Of a stretch of DNA of 64,000 nucleotides, positions 9,271 to 18,110 are shown piece after piece (the stretch's first letter is position 1; every line of letters begins with the position of its first letter). Origin of the DNA: Winogradskyella algicola (GTDB lineage: Bacteria; Bacteroidota; Bacteroidia; Flavobacteriales; Flavobacteriaceae); contig NZ_SZQF01000008.1 of assembly GCF_005869935.1 (NCBI RefSeq), forward strand, positions 159,266-223,265. Reading direction: 5' to 3'. The notes beneath the pieces were generated by a model, which searched no databases, had not been told where the DNA came from, and was given only the letters and a program-made list of their open reading frames with translations. The position numbers were made by a program, and so were the translations under genes.

Positions 9271-10665
9271 ATGACACACAAAAAAGGCATCCACTTTGAG
9301 GTATCAGAACGAAAGATTCTATTACGAATCATGGACTTGGTTATGGTGTTTTTGGCCGTTTATTTTCTAAACCTGTATCCAAAGTTCGAATATCTGCGTT
9401 TCGATGGTGAGAATATAGTCTCCCTAATTTTGCTTGCGATGTATATTTTAATTTTCGGTACTATTTTCGAAATCTATGATTTACAGAAAGCCAGTAAGTT
9501 AGACTCAACGTTTAGGAATATTGTAATTACAACATCTACCGTTGTGTTATTTTATCTATTAACACCTTTCTTATCGCCTTACTTACCTGAAGAGCGTATA
9601 CAGATTGTATATTTTTATGTAGCCATAATTGTATCAATTTTACTTTGGCGTTTAGTCTATATAAATCTTATAGAATCGCCTAGATTTTACAAGCGCGTAC
9701 TTTTAGTTGGAGAAATTTCTAATATTGATGGTTTGGTTAGAGCGCTCAATACTTCAGATCCTAACTATAAAATTGTTGGTTTTATAAATAGTGAAGCATC
9801 TACTCCAGAGTCTGTAAAATTTAAGGGACTAAAAGAGTTTCAAGCCAAAGATTTTTTGAACGTTATCGAGAAAGAAAGAATATCAGAAGTACTGGTGGCT
9901 AGTTTTAATTCTGAAGCTATTATCGCTGAGGTCTATCACGATCTAATGATGTTATTAGAGCGAGGTTTTAAAATAAGAGAATATACTCAGGTATATGAAG
10001 AGTTACTACATAGAGTTCCTATTCAATTTGTAGGTAAAGATTTCTATAAATACTTTCCTTTTAGTAGAAGTAATGAGAACAAACTTTATATATTTTTCCA
10101 AAGAGCTTTTGATATTCTATTAGCAATTATCGGGCTAACCGTAGGTGCATTAATTTTACCATTAATAGTTTTAGGAAACCTTTTAGGTAATAAAGGGCCA
10201 TTATTTTACATACAAGAGCGTATTGGGCGAAATGGAAAACCTTTTCAAATCATCAAACTTAGAACTATGGTGGTAAATGCAGAGAAAGATGGTGTTAAGT
10301 GGGCAAAGAAGGATGATAAGCGTATTACCAAGTTTGGTAAATTTTTAAGAAGGTCGCGGTTAGATGAAATTCCTCAGTTTTATAATGTTTTAAAAGGTGA
10401 TATGAGCGTTATTGGTCCAAGACCTGAGCGTCCGTTTTTTGTTAATGAATTAGCGAGAATTATACCGTTTTATGAAACACGACATATCATTAAACCAGGA
10501 CTAACGGGTTGGGCCCAAGTAAAGACCAGATATGGCTCTTCAATAGACGATAGTCTAACAAAATTACAATACGATTTGTATTACATAAAACACAGAAGTG
10601 TGTTTCTAGACTTTAATATTGCTATAAAAACTCTAAGTACAATTTTGTATTACAGAGGCCAGTAA
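9271..10665 (+). CDS. Undecaprenyl-phosphate sugar phosphotransferase (WcaJ/PssY type)
   Basis: ATG start, 464 residues. The N-terminal half has four to five membrane helices and a CoA_binding_3-like domain (around residues 140-230). The C-terminal bacterial sugar transferase domain starts with the 'QRAFDILLAIIGL' helix and has the motifs KLRTM, RRSRLDEIPQ and GPRPERP. These enzymes move a sugar phosphate from a nucleotide sugar to undecaprenyl phosphate and start each repeat unit. As last gene of the locus it is probably the committed initiating enzyme. It converges with lnb at 2 bases distance. Confidence 0.9.
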   Translation: MTHKKGIHFEVSERKILLRIMDLVMVFLAVYFLNLYPKFEYLRFDGENIVSLILLAMYILIFGTIFEIYDLQKASKLDSTFRNIVITTSTVVLFYLLTPFLSPYLPEERIQIVYFYVAIIVSILLWRLVYINLIESPRFYKRVLLVGEISNIDGLVRALNTSDPNYKIVGFINSEASTPESVKFKGLKEFQAKDFLNVIEKERISEVLVASFNSEAIIAEVYHDLMMLLERGFKIREYTQVYEELLHRVPIQFVGKDFYKYFPFSRSNENKLYIFFQRAFDILLAIIGLTVGALILPLIVLGNLLGNKGPLFYIQERIGRNGKPFQIIKLRTMVVNAEKDGVKWAKKDDKRITKFGKFLRRSRLDEIPQFYNVLKGDMSVIGPRPERPFFVNELARIIPFYETRHIIKPGLTGWAQVKTRYGSSIDDSLTKLQYDLYYIKHRSVFLDFNIAIKTLSTILYYRGQ

Positions 10666-10667
10666 AC

Positions 10668-11831
10668 TTAGCTCTTAAAGAACTTTACCAAATAAATATA
10701 TCGTACTGCCAATGCTATAAGAATGGGAACTAATGCAATCGCAAAGACTTGTACTCCAATAGTCCAGTGTAAAGCCATAAGACAAAGCATAATAATTAAA
10801 AATTTAAGGTAACTCCTTACCCAGTTCTTAACATCATTTTTTAGTAACTGCCTTATCACTAAAATATTTAAAGGAAAAGCCCAAAGCAGATTGTAATTTT
10901 GCCAAGTTGCGGTATGATCGGTACCAAACCACAAGAACAATAAAAGAATACCTATTATTCCAGATAATGAAAAAAGAGTAATATCTAACCACTTCGTTCT
11001 CTTTTGTGTTTTGTAATCTTTATAAGTAATGTAAAGAATAAAAGAAGCAATTAAACCAAGCAGCACCAAAGGGCTAAAAAGAAAATTAGATGATTCGTTT
11101 TCATTTCGTGTTTCATAAAGCGTTGAGGACGACTTCACCAAATCACTACTTCCATTTATTTTAGAAACCTCAAAAAATGAGTTAATATATTTAGGTAAAA
11201 ACATATACTCATTAGCCGAAGCTTCTCTGTCTACAACAGAACCTAAAGCAATGTCTATTCCTAAGCTTCCCCAAGAATTCTTATCAACATGTTCATAAAT
11301 AAGCGCTCTAAATGTCTTTTGTTCAAAGTTATTTGGCTTTTCAAAACTTATAGTATTATTGCTAACGGTAGATAAGACATCTCTAATCTTGGTGGCACAA
11401 TTATCATAGAAAAAGTCGTAAAGATATTTTCTGTTTTCAGGTTTGTAGTTGTTTTCTAAATAATTGAAGAGCTTTTGTTTTTGCTCAGTAGATAGATTTA
11501 AAACCTGTTCCTCTATCGTTCTGTTTTGTCTTGAATAGTAATTGAAGATGTCACCAAAAAAATGTCTGCTTATGAGGTAGTTAAGTTTACCTCTTGCAAA
11601 TTTTAGGTAAAAGTTTGGAGCATCAAAGTCATACTGACCGTAGCCATAAACGATATCAATTCCTTTTGCTTTATCTTTAATTCTGAAGGCATTATGTCCA
11701 AATGCATCATTTAAACTTTTACCTGGCCCAAAAGTTAAAACTGAAACTTCGGCATCTGGAGATAACTGAATTTGAAATGCAAAGGAAATTGAAAGAAAGA
11801 AAAATGCTAAAAGCGATAGTTTTATTTTCAT
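10668..11831 (-). CDS. lnb: Lnb-type lipoprotein N-acyltransferase (DUF4105)
   Basis: 387 residues: signal sequence, periplasmic DUF4105 domain (about residues 25-220), then five hydrophobic helices (about 248-385). This layout, 'Lnb N-terminal periplasmic domain plus 5TM', is that of Lnb, which I recall as the enzyme that N-acylates lipoproteins in Bacteroides, replacing the Lnt of proteobacteria. The conserved His46 (in AFGHNAFRI) and Cys145 (in YDNCATKIRD) are visible and likely catalytic. It lies 13 bases after the PorV/PorQ-like gene on the same strand, so they are probably co-transcribed. The family name is well supported; the activity here is inferred. Confidence 0.75.
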   Translation of the reverse strand: MKIKLSLLAFFFLSISFAFQIQLSPDAEVSVLTFGPGKSLNDAFGHNAFRIKDKAKGIDIVYGYGQYDFDAPNFYLKFARGKLNYLISRHFFGDIFNYYSRQNRTIEEQVLNLSTEQKQKLFNYLENNYKPENRKYLYDFFYDNCATKIRDVLSTVSNNTISFEKPNNFEQKTFRALIYEHVDKNSWGSLGIDIALGSVVDREASANEYMFLPKYINSFFEVSKINGSSDLVKSSSTLYETRNENESSNFLFSPLVLLGLIASFILYITYKDYKTQKRTKWLDITLFSLSGIIGILLLFLWFGTDHTATWQNYNLLWAFPLNILVIRQLLKNDVKNWVRSYLKFLIIMLCLMALHWTIGVQVFAIALVPILIALAVRYIYLVKFFKS

Positions 11832-11844
11832 CTGTTGAGCTTAA

Positions 11845-12915
11845 CTATCTAAAAATACTAAAATCTATTTTCAATGAAAAAACATTGGAATACAGCGCAG
11901 CACTCTGGTCTCCAATATCAGTAAAAGCGTAATCAAGTTGAATACCCTTGTATTTAAAACCAACACCAAAATTGGGTTGAAAGGTTAAATCTTCAGAATT
12001 ATCTATTTGTCTTTCATTCTGAAAATTACCAACTCCACCTCTTAGAAAAACCAAATCTGTATATCCAAACTCAAAGCCTACTGCAGGATTTATACTTGCA
12101 AAAGATGTAGAAATAACATCATTATTTTCTTCAAAGCGTACATTAAGATTTGCGGCTGCTAATAAGGAATAATCATAGTTAAAAATCCATTTTTTAGACA
12201 TCCCAACTTCTAATTTTGGAATTGTAATCTCTGTGGTTTCAGGTAATTCTTGGTTTTGGCCTTCAACAGCACCACTAATTTGTTCAAATTTTTCTTCATC
12301 AATAGACCAAGTATTGTAGGTGGTTGTAATATCTCTTGCCATAAGTCCAAACTTCCAACCAGAATCATTTTCAAATTGAATACCAGCATCCAAGCCAAAT
12401 CCCCAAGATGATGCAAAATCACCAATAATTCGTCTAATTACTTTCGCATTTACGCCAAAATTCAATCCATCTAAAGGAAGTTTCCTGGCATACGAAAAGG
12501 TTAATCCATAGTCTGCTGTAGAAAAGGTACTTATTCTGTCGTAGTTGATATTGCCTTCATCATCTATTAATTGTGTAGTATCTAAAATATCGTCAACGCC
12601 AAATCTTATAAGCGAAATACCAACAGCACTGCGATCATCTATAGGCATACCATAACCAATATAGTTGTAGTTGGCAATATTAGCAAAATAGCTAGAGTGC
12701 ATTAAGGCGAGTTGGTTATCTTCAAGATGTACCAAGCCAGCCGGATTCCAATAACCAGAATTAACATCCGAAGTTTGAGAGACCACGGCATTACTCATCC
12801 CTAAAGCAGCAGCATCTACACCAATATTCATAAATTCATTAGAATATTTCCTAGTAGATTGCGCAAAAGCGATAGAGGTAACAAGTGTTAAGAGAATTAC
12901 GATGTAATTTTTCAA
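11845..12915 (-). CDS. PorV/PorQ-family outer-membrane protein
   Basis: The frame opens at a TTG at 12921, but a second TTG at 12915 (reading LKNYIVILL) gives a normal signal peptide ending at AFAQ, so I use that; 356 residues. After the signal come the 'A.A.GMSNA', 'D.N.GYWNPAGL' and repeated beta-strand patterns of the PorV/PorQ (UPF0164, FadL-like) barrels. PorV and PorQ are outer-membrane parts of the type IX secretion system, but the family also has members of unknown role, and this copy is next to lnb rather than porU. So I assign the family only. Confidence 0.75.
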   Translation of the reverse strand: MKNYIVILLTLVTSIAFAQSTRKYSNEFMNIGVDAAALGMSNAVVSQTSDVNSGYWNPAGLVHLEDNQLALMHSSYFANIANYNYIGYGMPIDDRSAVGISLIRFGVDDILDTTQLIDDEGNINYDRISTFSTADYGLTFSYARKLPLDGLNFGVNAKVIRRIIGDFASSWGFGLDAGIQFENDSGWKFGLMARDITTTYNTWSIDEEKFEQISGAVEGQNQELPETTEITIPKLEVGMSKKWIFNYDYSLLAAANLNVRFEENNDVISTSFASINPAVGFEFGYTDLVFLRGGVGNFQNERQIDNSEDLTFQPNFGVGFKYKGIQLDYAFTDIGDQSAALYSNVFSLKIDFSIFR

Positions 12916-13058
12916 CAGCAAAATTTTTTACAAAGATGCACAATTTTTCTATGTATTTAACTTTAAAAAGACCTTCTTATTGTTTAACAATATTCACAAT
13001 TTGAAAAAAATAATAAGCTAAGCACAAATACTTTTATATTTTTACAAAAATTATATTT

Positions 13059-13817
13059 ATGAGTTTTAAGCGACACATTCCCAATATAGTTACACTTCTC
13101 AATTTATTTTCAGGATGTATCGCTCTAATATTTGCAGTACACGGTAATTTTATTGTAGCTGCTTTTTTTGTGTTTTTAGGTATCTTTTTCGATTTTTTTG
13201 ATGGTCTTTTAGCAAGAAAGCTTAACGTGCAGAGCCCTTTAGGTATACAGTTAGATTCATTAGCGGATTTGGTGACGAGTGGAGTAGTGCCAGGAATTGT
13301 AATGTTGAAATTAATAGCATGGTCAGTAGGTGTTAATGATGTTTTAACTTATGAAGAAAGTTGGACTGAAACAATGTACTGGAAATCGTTTAACATCTCC
13401 TATACGCCTTTAATGGGTCTTTTAATTCCATTAGCATCAGCATATAGATTAGCCAAGTTTAATTTAGACGAAGACCAACAAACGTATTTTAAGGGATTAC
13501 CAGTACCAGCTAATACATTACTGATCTTATCGTTACCGCTTATTTTAGAATATCAGAATAATGATTTGATGAATTCTATCATTATTAACAAGTGGTTTTT
13601 AATTGGTTTGACACTTATAAGTTGCTATCTCCTAAATTCTAATATAAAATTGTTTGCGTTAAAATTTAAAGATTGGAGTTTTAAGAATAACGCAATACGA
13701 TATATCTTGTTAATTACAAGTTTGGTAATGTTAGTAGTACTGCACTTTGCTGCAATACCTATCATTATTATTCTCTATATTATTTTGTCCCTAATCGATA
13801 AGAAGAATATAAACTAA
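13059..13817 (+). CDS. pssA: CDP-diacylglycerol--serine O-phosphatidyltransferase
   Basis: ATG start, 252 residues, about eight membrane helices. The CDP-alcohol phosphotransferase signature D-G-x2-A-R-x8-G-x3-D-x3-D is complete: Asp48, Gly49, Ala52, Arg53, Gly62, Asp66, Asp70. The enzyme makes phosphatidylserine, the precursor of phosphatidylethanolamine, at the inner membrane. The length and the opening 'IPNIVTLLNLFSGC' fit bacterial PssA of the Bacillus type rather than PgsA. TerC follows 20 bases later, probably in the same transcript. Confidence 0.88.
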   Translation: MSFKRHIPNIVTLLNLFSGCIALIFAVHGNFIVAAFFVFLGIFFDFFDGLLARKLNVQSPLGIQLDSLADLVTSGVVPGIVMLKLIAWSVGVNDVLTYEESWTETMYWKSFNISYTPLMGLLIPLASAYRLAKFNLDEDQQTYFKGLPVPANTLLILSLPLILEYQNNDLMNSIIINKWFLIGLTLISCYLLNSNIKLFALKFKDWSFKNNAIRYILLITSLVMLVVLHFAAIPIIIILYIILSLIDKKNIN

Positions 13818-13837
13818 TAAACACAACATTTTAAAAA

Positions 13838-14641
13838 ATGGCCCAAGTTATTTTTACGCTTTTAATGCTGGTAATGCTTCAGGCGGTACTAGGATTTGAT
13901 AACTTATTATATATCTCCTTAGAATCTAAAAAAGCACCTGTAAGTGAACAAAAACGAGTGCGAAGGGTAGGCATATTAATAGCTATTGCGTTGAGAATTG
14001 TTTTGCTGTTTGTGTTGGTGTCATTGATAAAATATTTTCAGGAGCCATTTTCATTTTTAACAGGTCATGTAGAAGATGTTGTAGACTTTGCATTTAATGG
14101 CCATAGTTTAATAGTCTTAGCAGGAGGCGGATTTATCATTTACACGGCAATTAAAGAGATTTGGCATATGATCTCTACAAAAAACCTTACTGTAGATCAA
14201 ATGGTAACAGGTAAGGGATCTAAGTCAGCTAATGCCGTTGTGGTAAGTATAGTTGTTATGAATTTGGTTTTCTCTTTTGACTCCATATTAGCTGCAATTG
14301 GCTTAACTCGCGAAATTGAAAATTCAACAACTGCTTTTATTGTTATGGCTATAGCTATTGTATTAAGCGGTCTTTTGATGTTGGTTTTTGCTAATAAGAT
14401 CTCTACGTTTTTATCTAAAAATAGAATGTATGAGGTGCTAGGTTTATTTATTCTATTTATTGTGGGTATTATGCTAGTTACCGAAGGAGGACATTTGGCA
14501 CACCTTAAAATTTTTGGAAATGAGATTGTGCCAATGAGCAAGACAACATTTTATTTTGTAATTGCGGTATTGATTATCGTAGATGTTGTACAAGGACGTT
14601 ATCAGAAAAAATTAATAAAACAAGAAATCACGGAAAAATGA
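13838..14641 (+). CDS. TerC-family integral membrane protein
   Basis: ATG start, 267 residues with seven or more hydrophobic helices. Acidic intramembrane motifs of TerC proteins are visible: 'LGFDNLLYISL' near the N-terminus and 'VFSFDSILAAIGL' in the middle. The TerC family is linked to tellurite resistance and, in better studied cases, to manganese efflux and metal loading of exported enzymes. The ATGA at the end overlaps the next start. Confidence 0.8.
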   Translation: MAQVIFTLLMLVMLQAVLGFDNLLYISLESKKAPVSEQKRVRRVGILIAIALRIVLLFVLVSLIKYFQEPFSFLTGHVEDVVDFAFNGHSLIVLAGGGFIIYTAIKEIWHMISTKNLTVDQMVTGKGSKSANAVVVSIVVMNLVFSFDSILAAIGLTREIENSTTAFIVMAIAIVLSGLLMLVFANKISTFLSKNRMYEVLGLFILFIVGIMLVTEGGHLAHLKIFGNEIVPMSKTTFYFVIAVLIIVDVVQGRYQKKLIKQEITEK

Positions 14642-14949
14642 AAAAACTAAAACTTAGACCGTTTCTCATCGTTTTTTTTACACTAATGGTGATTCAATTT
14701 TTAATTGTCTTTTTGGATGTTCAATTAACTAAAAGCAAGAGTGATTTAACCTCGGTAACAAATCCGATTATTGCTATTTTTAGTCTACCCATAAGTGCCA
14801 TACACAGAGGGTTGCCATTTTACGTTAACGAAAGTTTGTCCGTAAGGGCAGTGTATTGGATTGTGAATTTATTTATACAATCTGCACTAGTGTATTTGGG
14901 TATTTTGGGTTTAAAAAGAGTAAGAAGAAAGTTAAAGAAGTTATCTTAA
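14638..14949 (+). CDS. Small hypothetical membrane protein
   Basis: 103 residues; its ATG overlaps the TerC stop by four bases (ATGA). Two hydrophobic helices (about residues 8-26 and 70-90) and a basic C-terminus (RVRRKLKKL). I do not recognise a family. The coupling to terC suggests an accessory role, but that is only inferred from position. Ends one base before the convergent lptB. Confidence 0.6.
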   Translation: MKKLKLRPFLIVFFTLMVIQFLIVFLDVQLTKSKSDLTSVTNPIIAIFSLPISAIHRGLPFYVNESLSVRAVYWIVNLFIQSALVYLGILGLKRVRRKLKKLS

Positions 14950-14950
14950 A

Positions 14951-15691
14951 CTAAAATTCTAACTTCTTTTTGCGAAGCTCAAAGTTCTGACCAAGGTAAA
15001 CTTTACGAACCATTTCATCACTGGCAAGTTCTTCTGGTTTGCCAGCTTTTAAGATACCACCTTCAAACATCAGGTATGTTCTATCGGTAATGGCAAGTGT
15101 TTCTTGTACGTTATGGTCTGTAATAAGAATACCAATATTCTTTTTGGTAAGTTTCGCCACAATACGCTGAATATCCTCTACCGCAACAGGATCTACACCA
15201 GCAAAAGGCTCATCTAATAATATAAAGTTGGGATCGGTAGCAAGTGCACGAGCAATTTCTGTACGACGACGCTCACCACCAGATAGTAAATCACCACGGT
15301 TGGTTCTAATATGACCTAGACCAAACTCCTCTATCAAAGATTCCATTTTTTCGTGTTGTTCTTTTTTACTCAATTTGGTAAGCTGAAGCACACTCAAAAT
15401 ATTATCTTCAATACTTAATTTTCTAAATACAGAAGCTTCCTGTGCTAAATATCCAATACCGTTTTGGGCACGCTTGTACATTGGATATTTTGTAATGTCA
15501 GTATTATCTAGATAAATGTTTCCACCATTAGGTTTAATAATGCCAACAATCATATAGAACGAAGTCGTTTTACCAGCACCATTAGGACCAAGTAAACCTA
15601 CAATCTCGCCTTGATTGACTTCAAGAGAAACGTCTTTTACAACTTTTCGTCCGCTGTAGGACTTCATTAAATGTTCTGCACGTAACTTCAT
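14951..15691 (-). CDS. lptB: LPS export ABC transporter ATP-binding protein
   Basis: 246 residues. Walker A is GPNGAGKTT (residues 35-43), the signature LLSGGERRR, Walker B '[13 protein letters not shown]', and the switch His in ITDHNVQE. The '[15 protein letters not shown]' Q-loop and the FAGVDP motif are specific to LptB. It powers LPS extraction from the inner membrane together with LptF/LptG; an LptF/G-type permease is encoded separately at 50306. Separated by 73 bases from the AhpD-like gene, so it may have its own promoter. Confidence 0.92.
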   Translation of the reverse strand: MKLRAEHLMKSYSGRKVVKDVSLEVNQGEIVGLLGPNGAGKTTSFYMIVGIIKPNGGNIYLDNTDITKYPMYKRAQNGIGYLAQEASVFRKLSIEDNILSVLQLTKLSKKEQHEKMESLIEEFGLGHIRTNRGDLLSGGERRRTEIARALATDPNFILLDEPFAGVDPVAVEDIQRIVAKLTKKNIGILITDHNVQETLAITDRTYLMFEGGILKAGKPEELASDEMVRKVYLGQNFELRKKKLEF

Positions 15692-15764
15692 ATTATTTCT
15701 AAGAACGCTAAAAATAACAAATTCATATAGAACCGATTATCTTAAGTCTATATTTATAAAAAGT

Positions 15765-16112
15765 TTAACCTTGATTTTCTAGCGCTTCCCAGTATTCATG
15801 CGCTCTTCTCAAATGCGGAATAACAATAGTACCACCAATTAAAGTAGCGATACCAAGCGCTTCACTAACTTCGGCTTTTGTTAAACCTTCATTATATGAA
15901 GATTCTAAATGATACTTCACACAATCATCACAACGCAATACAGTCGAAGCTACCAGACCAAGTAGTTCTTTGGTTTTTTTATCTAAAGCACCTTCTGCAA
16001 AAGCATTAGTGTCTAGATTAAAAATACGCTTTACAATTTTGTTATTATCAGCTAAGATTTTATCATTCATTTTAGAACGATAATCATTAAATTCTTTTAC
16101 AAGATCAGACAT
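15765..16112 (-). CDS. Carboxymuconolactone decarboxylase/AhpD-like protein
   Basis: 115 residues. Carries the AhpD-type active site C-x2-C-x3-H: Cys61, Cys64, His68 in RCDDCVKYH, and the helix 'EVSEALGIATLIGG'. Proteins with this motif act as peroxiredoxin-linked thiol reductants or as gamma-carboxymuconolactone decarboxylases. The cysteine pair favours a redox role. The start overlaps tatC by 8 bases, so it is in the kdsD-tatC operon. Confidence 0.8.
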   Translation of the reverse strand: MSDLVKEFNDYRSKMNDKILADNNKIVKRIFNLDTNAFAEGALDKKTKELLGLVASTVLRCDDCVKYHLESSYNEGLTKAEVSEALGIATLIGGTIVIPHLRRAHEYWEALENQG

Positions 16113-16929
16113 GTTTTCTTTTTCTATTTTGGTTTCTAACTACGATAGCAGAAATATAAATACTTGCTTGGTATAATACTAAAATTGGGATAGCCACAAT
16201 CACCTGACTTGCAATATCTGGTGGAGTAATTATGGCAGATAATATAAGTACAAGCACCAAAGCGTACTTTCTGTACTTTTTCAAAAATTGCGGTGTTACC
16301 AAACCAACTTTCGTTAAAAAATAAATGATAATTGGTAACTCAAACACAAAACCAGATGCCAATGAAGAAGACCTCACAATGGCAATCACAGAGCTAATAT
16401 CAAACTCATTAGAAATCTGTTCACTAATCTGATAGTTAGCCAAGAAGTTAATCGATAAAGGTGTAATAATGTAATACCCGAATAAGACACCAAGGAAAAA
16501 CAAAAACGAAGCCACAACTATAAATCCTCTTGAGTTTTTACGCTCATTAGGTTTTAACCCAGGACTTATAAAACTCCATAATTGATACAGTACGTAAGGA
16601 AAGGCTACAATAAAACCTGCGTAAATCGATGTCCAGATATGTGCTGAAAATTGACCTGCAACGGTTCTGTTTTGAATAATAAACGGAAACTTATCGGCAC
16701 AAAACGTGGTGTCTTCAATACCCAAGAATTGTGACATTTTACACAAACCTTCATACGTAGGGAAATTCATTTGAGTAGGCCCAAAAATGATAACATCAAA
16801 AATGAACTTTTTGAATATAAAAGCAAGTGTAGCAGCAATAACTACTCCTAAGGTTGCTCTAATTAAATGCCATCTTAAATCTTCAAGATGGTCTAGAAAA
16901 GACATTTCGTCTACACGCTTCTTCGCCAT
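16105..16929 (-). CDS. tatC: Sec-independent protein translocase TatC
   Basis: 274 residues, six hydrophobic helices. The N-terminal 'MSFLDHLEDLRWHLIRA' is the signal-binding motif of TatC, and 'FPYVLYQLWSFISPGL' the conserved second periplasmic/TM2 region. TatC recognises twin-arginine signals and assembles with TatA to export folded proteins. It overlaps kdsD upstream by one base and the AhpD-like gene downstream by 8. No tatA is in the window. A loop near residues 55-75 is longer than in E. coli TatC, as is usual in Bacteroidota. Confidence 0.92.
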   Translation of the reverse strand: MAKKRVDEMSFLDHLEDLRWHLIRATLGVVIAATLAFIFKKFIFDVIIFGPTQMNFPTYEGLCKMSQFLGIEDTTFCADKFPFIIQNRTVAGQFSAHIWTSIYAGFIVAFPYVLYQLWSFISPGLKPNERKNSRGFIVVASFLFFLGVLFGYYIITPLSINFLANYQISEQISNEFDISSVIAIVRSSSLASGFVFELPIIIYFLTKVGLVTPQFLKKYRKYALVLVLILSAIITPPDIASQVIVAIPILVLYQASIYISAIVVRNQNRKRKHV

Positions 16930-17894
16930 TATATAATGCCTTCTTTTATTAAATCGTGTAAGTGAACTACTCCAGCGTATTTACCATCATGCTCAACCAA
17001 TAATTGCGAAATACCAAATTCTTCCATCAATTCTTTAGCATCAACAGCCATAGCGTCTTCAGCAATACGTCTTGGGTTAGTGCTCATTATATCTTTAGCA
17101 GTAAGGTTTGTGATATCATCACTCTTGCTTAGCATACGACGTAAATCGCCATCTGTAATTATACCTACAATGTTGTCATCTTCCACAACAGCAGTAACTC
17201 CAAGCATCTTTTCGGTAATTTCTACAATCACTTCTTTAAGACTAGCGTCTAAATGTACTTCTGGTTTTTGGTTTAGAGATGATAAATCATTAACCCTTAA
17301 ATATAAACGTTTGCCTAAGGCACCACCAGGATGGTATTTTGCAAAATCCTTGCTCGAAAACCCTCTCAATTCTAATAAACAAATCGCTAAAGCATCACCC
17401 ATAACAAGCTGTGCAGTAGTACTTGTAGTAGGAGCCAAATTATTAGGACAAGCCTCTTGCTCCACATAAGCATTCAAAACGTAGTCTGCCTGTTGTCCTA
17501 AAAACGATTCTTTGTTACCGGTAATAGCAATCATTTTATTTTTGGCATTCTTTATAAGTGGCACCAAAACTTTAATTTCAGGAGTGTTTCCGCTCTTAGA
17601 AATACAAATAACTACATCGTCTTTTAAAATCAACCCTAGATCGCCATGTATTGCATCTGCAGCATGCATAAAAACAGCAGGTGTTCCTGTAGAATTTAAA
17701 GTCGCAACAATCTTGTTAGCTATAATGGCACTTTTACCAATACCAGTTATAATAACGCGTCCTTTAGAATTATAGATGAGTTCTACAGCATTGGCAAAAT
17801 CGTCTGTAAGTAAATCTGACAAATTCCCGATAGCTTTGCTTTCTAATGCTATTGTGCTTTTGGCAGTCTTTAAAATGGATGACACAGTGTTCAA
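16929..17894 (-). CDS. kdsD: D-arabinose-5-phosphate isomerase (KpsF/GutQ family)
   Basis: An in-frame TTG at 18020 would add 42 residues with no homologous look; the TTG at 17894 (reading NTVSSILKTAK) gives 321 residues, the family's normal length, and a -7-like element lies between the two. SIS domain in the first 200 residues (GIGKSAIIANK sugar-binding turn, then 'CISKSGNTPEI'), then two CBS domains. It converts ribulose-5-phosphate to arabinose-5-phosphate, the first step of Kdo synthesis for LPS. First gene of the kdsD-tatC-ahpD-like operon. Confidence 0.88.
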   Translation of the reverse strand: MNTVSSILKTAKSTIALESKAIGNLSDLLTDDFANAVELIYNSKGRVIITGIGKSAIIANKIVATLNSTGTPAVFMHAADAIHGDLGLILKDDVVICISKSGNTPEIKVLVPLIKNAKNKMIAITGNKESFLGQQADYVLNAYVEQEACPNNLAPTTSTTAQLVMGDALAICLLELRGFSSKDFAKYHPGGALGKRLYLRVNDLSSLNQKPEVHLDASLKEVIVEITEKMLGVTAVVEDDNIVGIITDGDLRRMLSKSDDITNLTAKDIMSTNPRRIAEDAMAVDAKELMEEFGISQLLVEHDGKYAGVVHLHDLIKEGII

Positions 17895-17951
17895 AACTAA
17901 TCTTTTAATGTGTTTTTTAGATATAAAGATTTTGTTATCTTTAAGGTTATG

Positions 17952-17959
17952 CAAAAGTA
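17952..17959 (-). promoter_or_regulatory. Candidate -7 element for kdsD
   Basis: TACTTTTG on the minus strand (CAAAAGTA on plus) matches TAnnTTTG and stands about 58 bases before the preferred kdsD start at 17894. A CAA (TTG on minus) occurs at 17976-17978, spacing 16. Its position supports the shorter kdsD start. Confidence 0.3.
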
Positions 17960-18054
17960 CGTGAATTTTTTCATTCAAATATTCCAAAATTACTTTGAAA
18001 AAATTATAAGTACTTAACAACGTAATTACAGATGCAAAGCTAAGTTCTAGATGT

Positions 18055-18062
18055 TATATTTG
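18055..18062 (+). promoter_or_regulatory. Candidate -7 element TATATTTG for recQ
   Basis: Exact TAnnTTTG match 49 bases before the recQ ATG. No TTG at the right distance upstream, so only the -7 part is supported. Confidence 0.4.
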
Positions 18063-18110
18063 TAGTAGAGTTTAGTTTTTTAAAGAAGAAATAAATACGA
18101 AAAGGGATTA

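Noticed and set aside
11702..11932. Plus-strand frame across the lnb/PorV-like gene junction
   Set aside because: Overlaps two better-supported genes on the other strand and has no homologous look.
17080..17775. Two plus-strand open frames antisense to kdsD
   Set aside because: Fully inside kdsD, whose SIS and CBS motifs are certain; the antisense products have low-complexity Ser/Ile-rich sequence.
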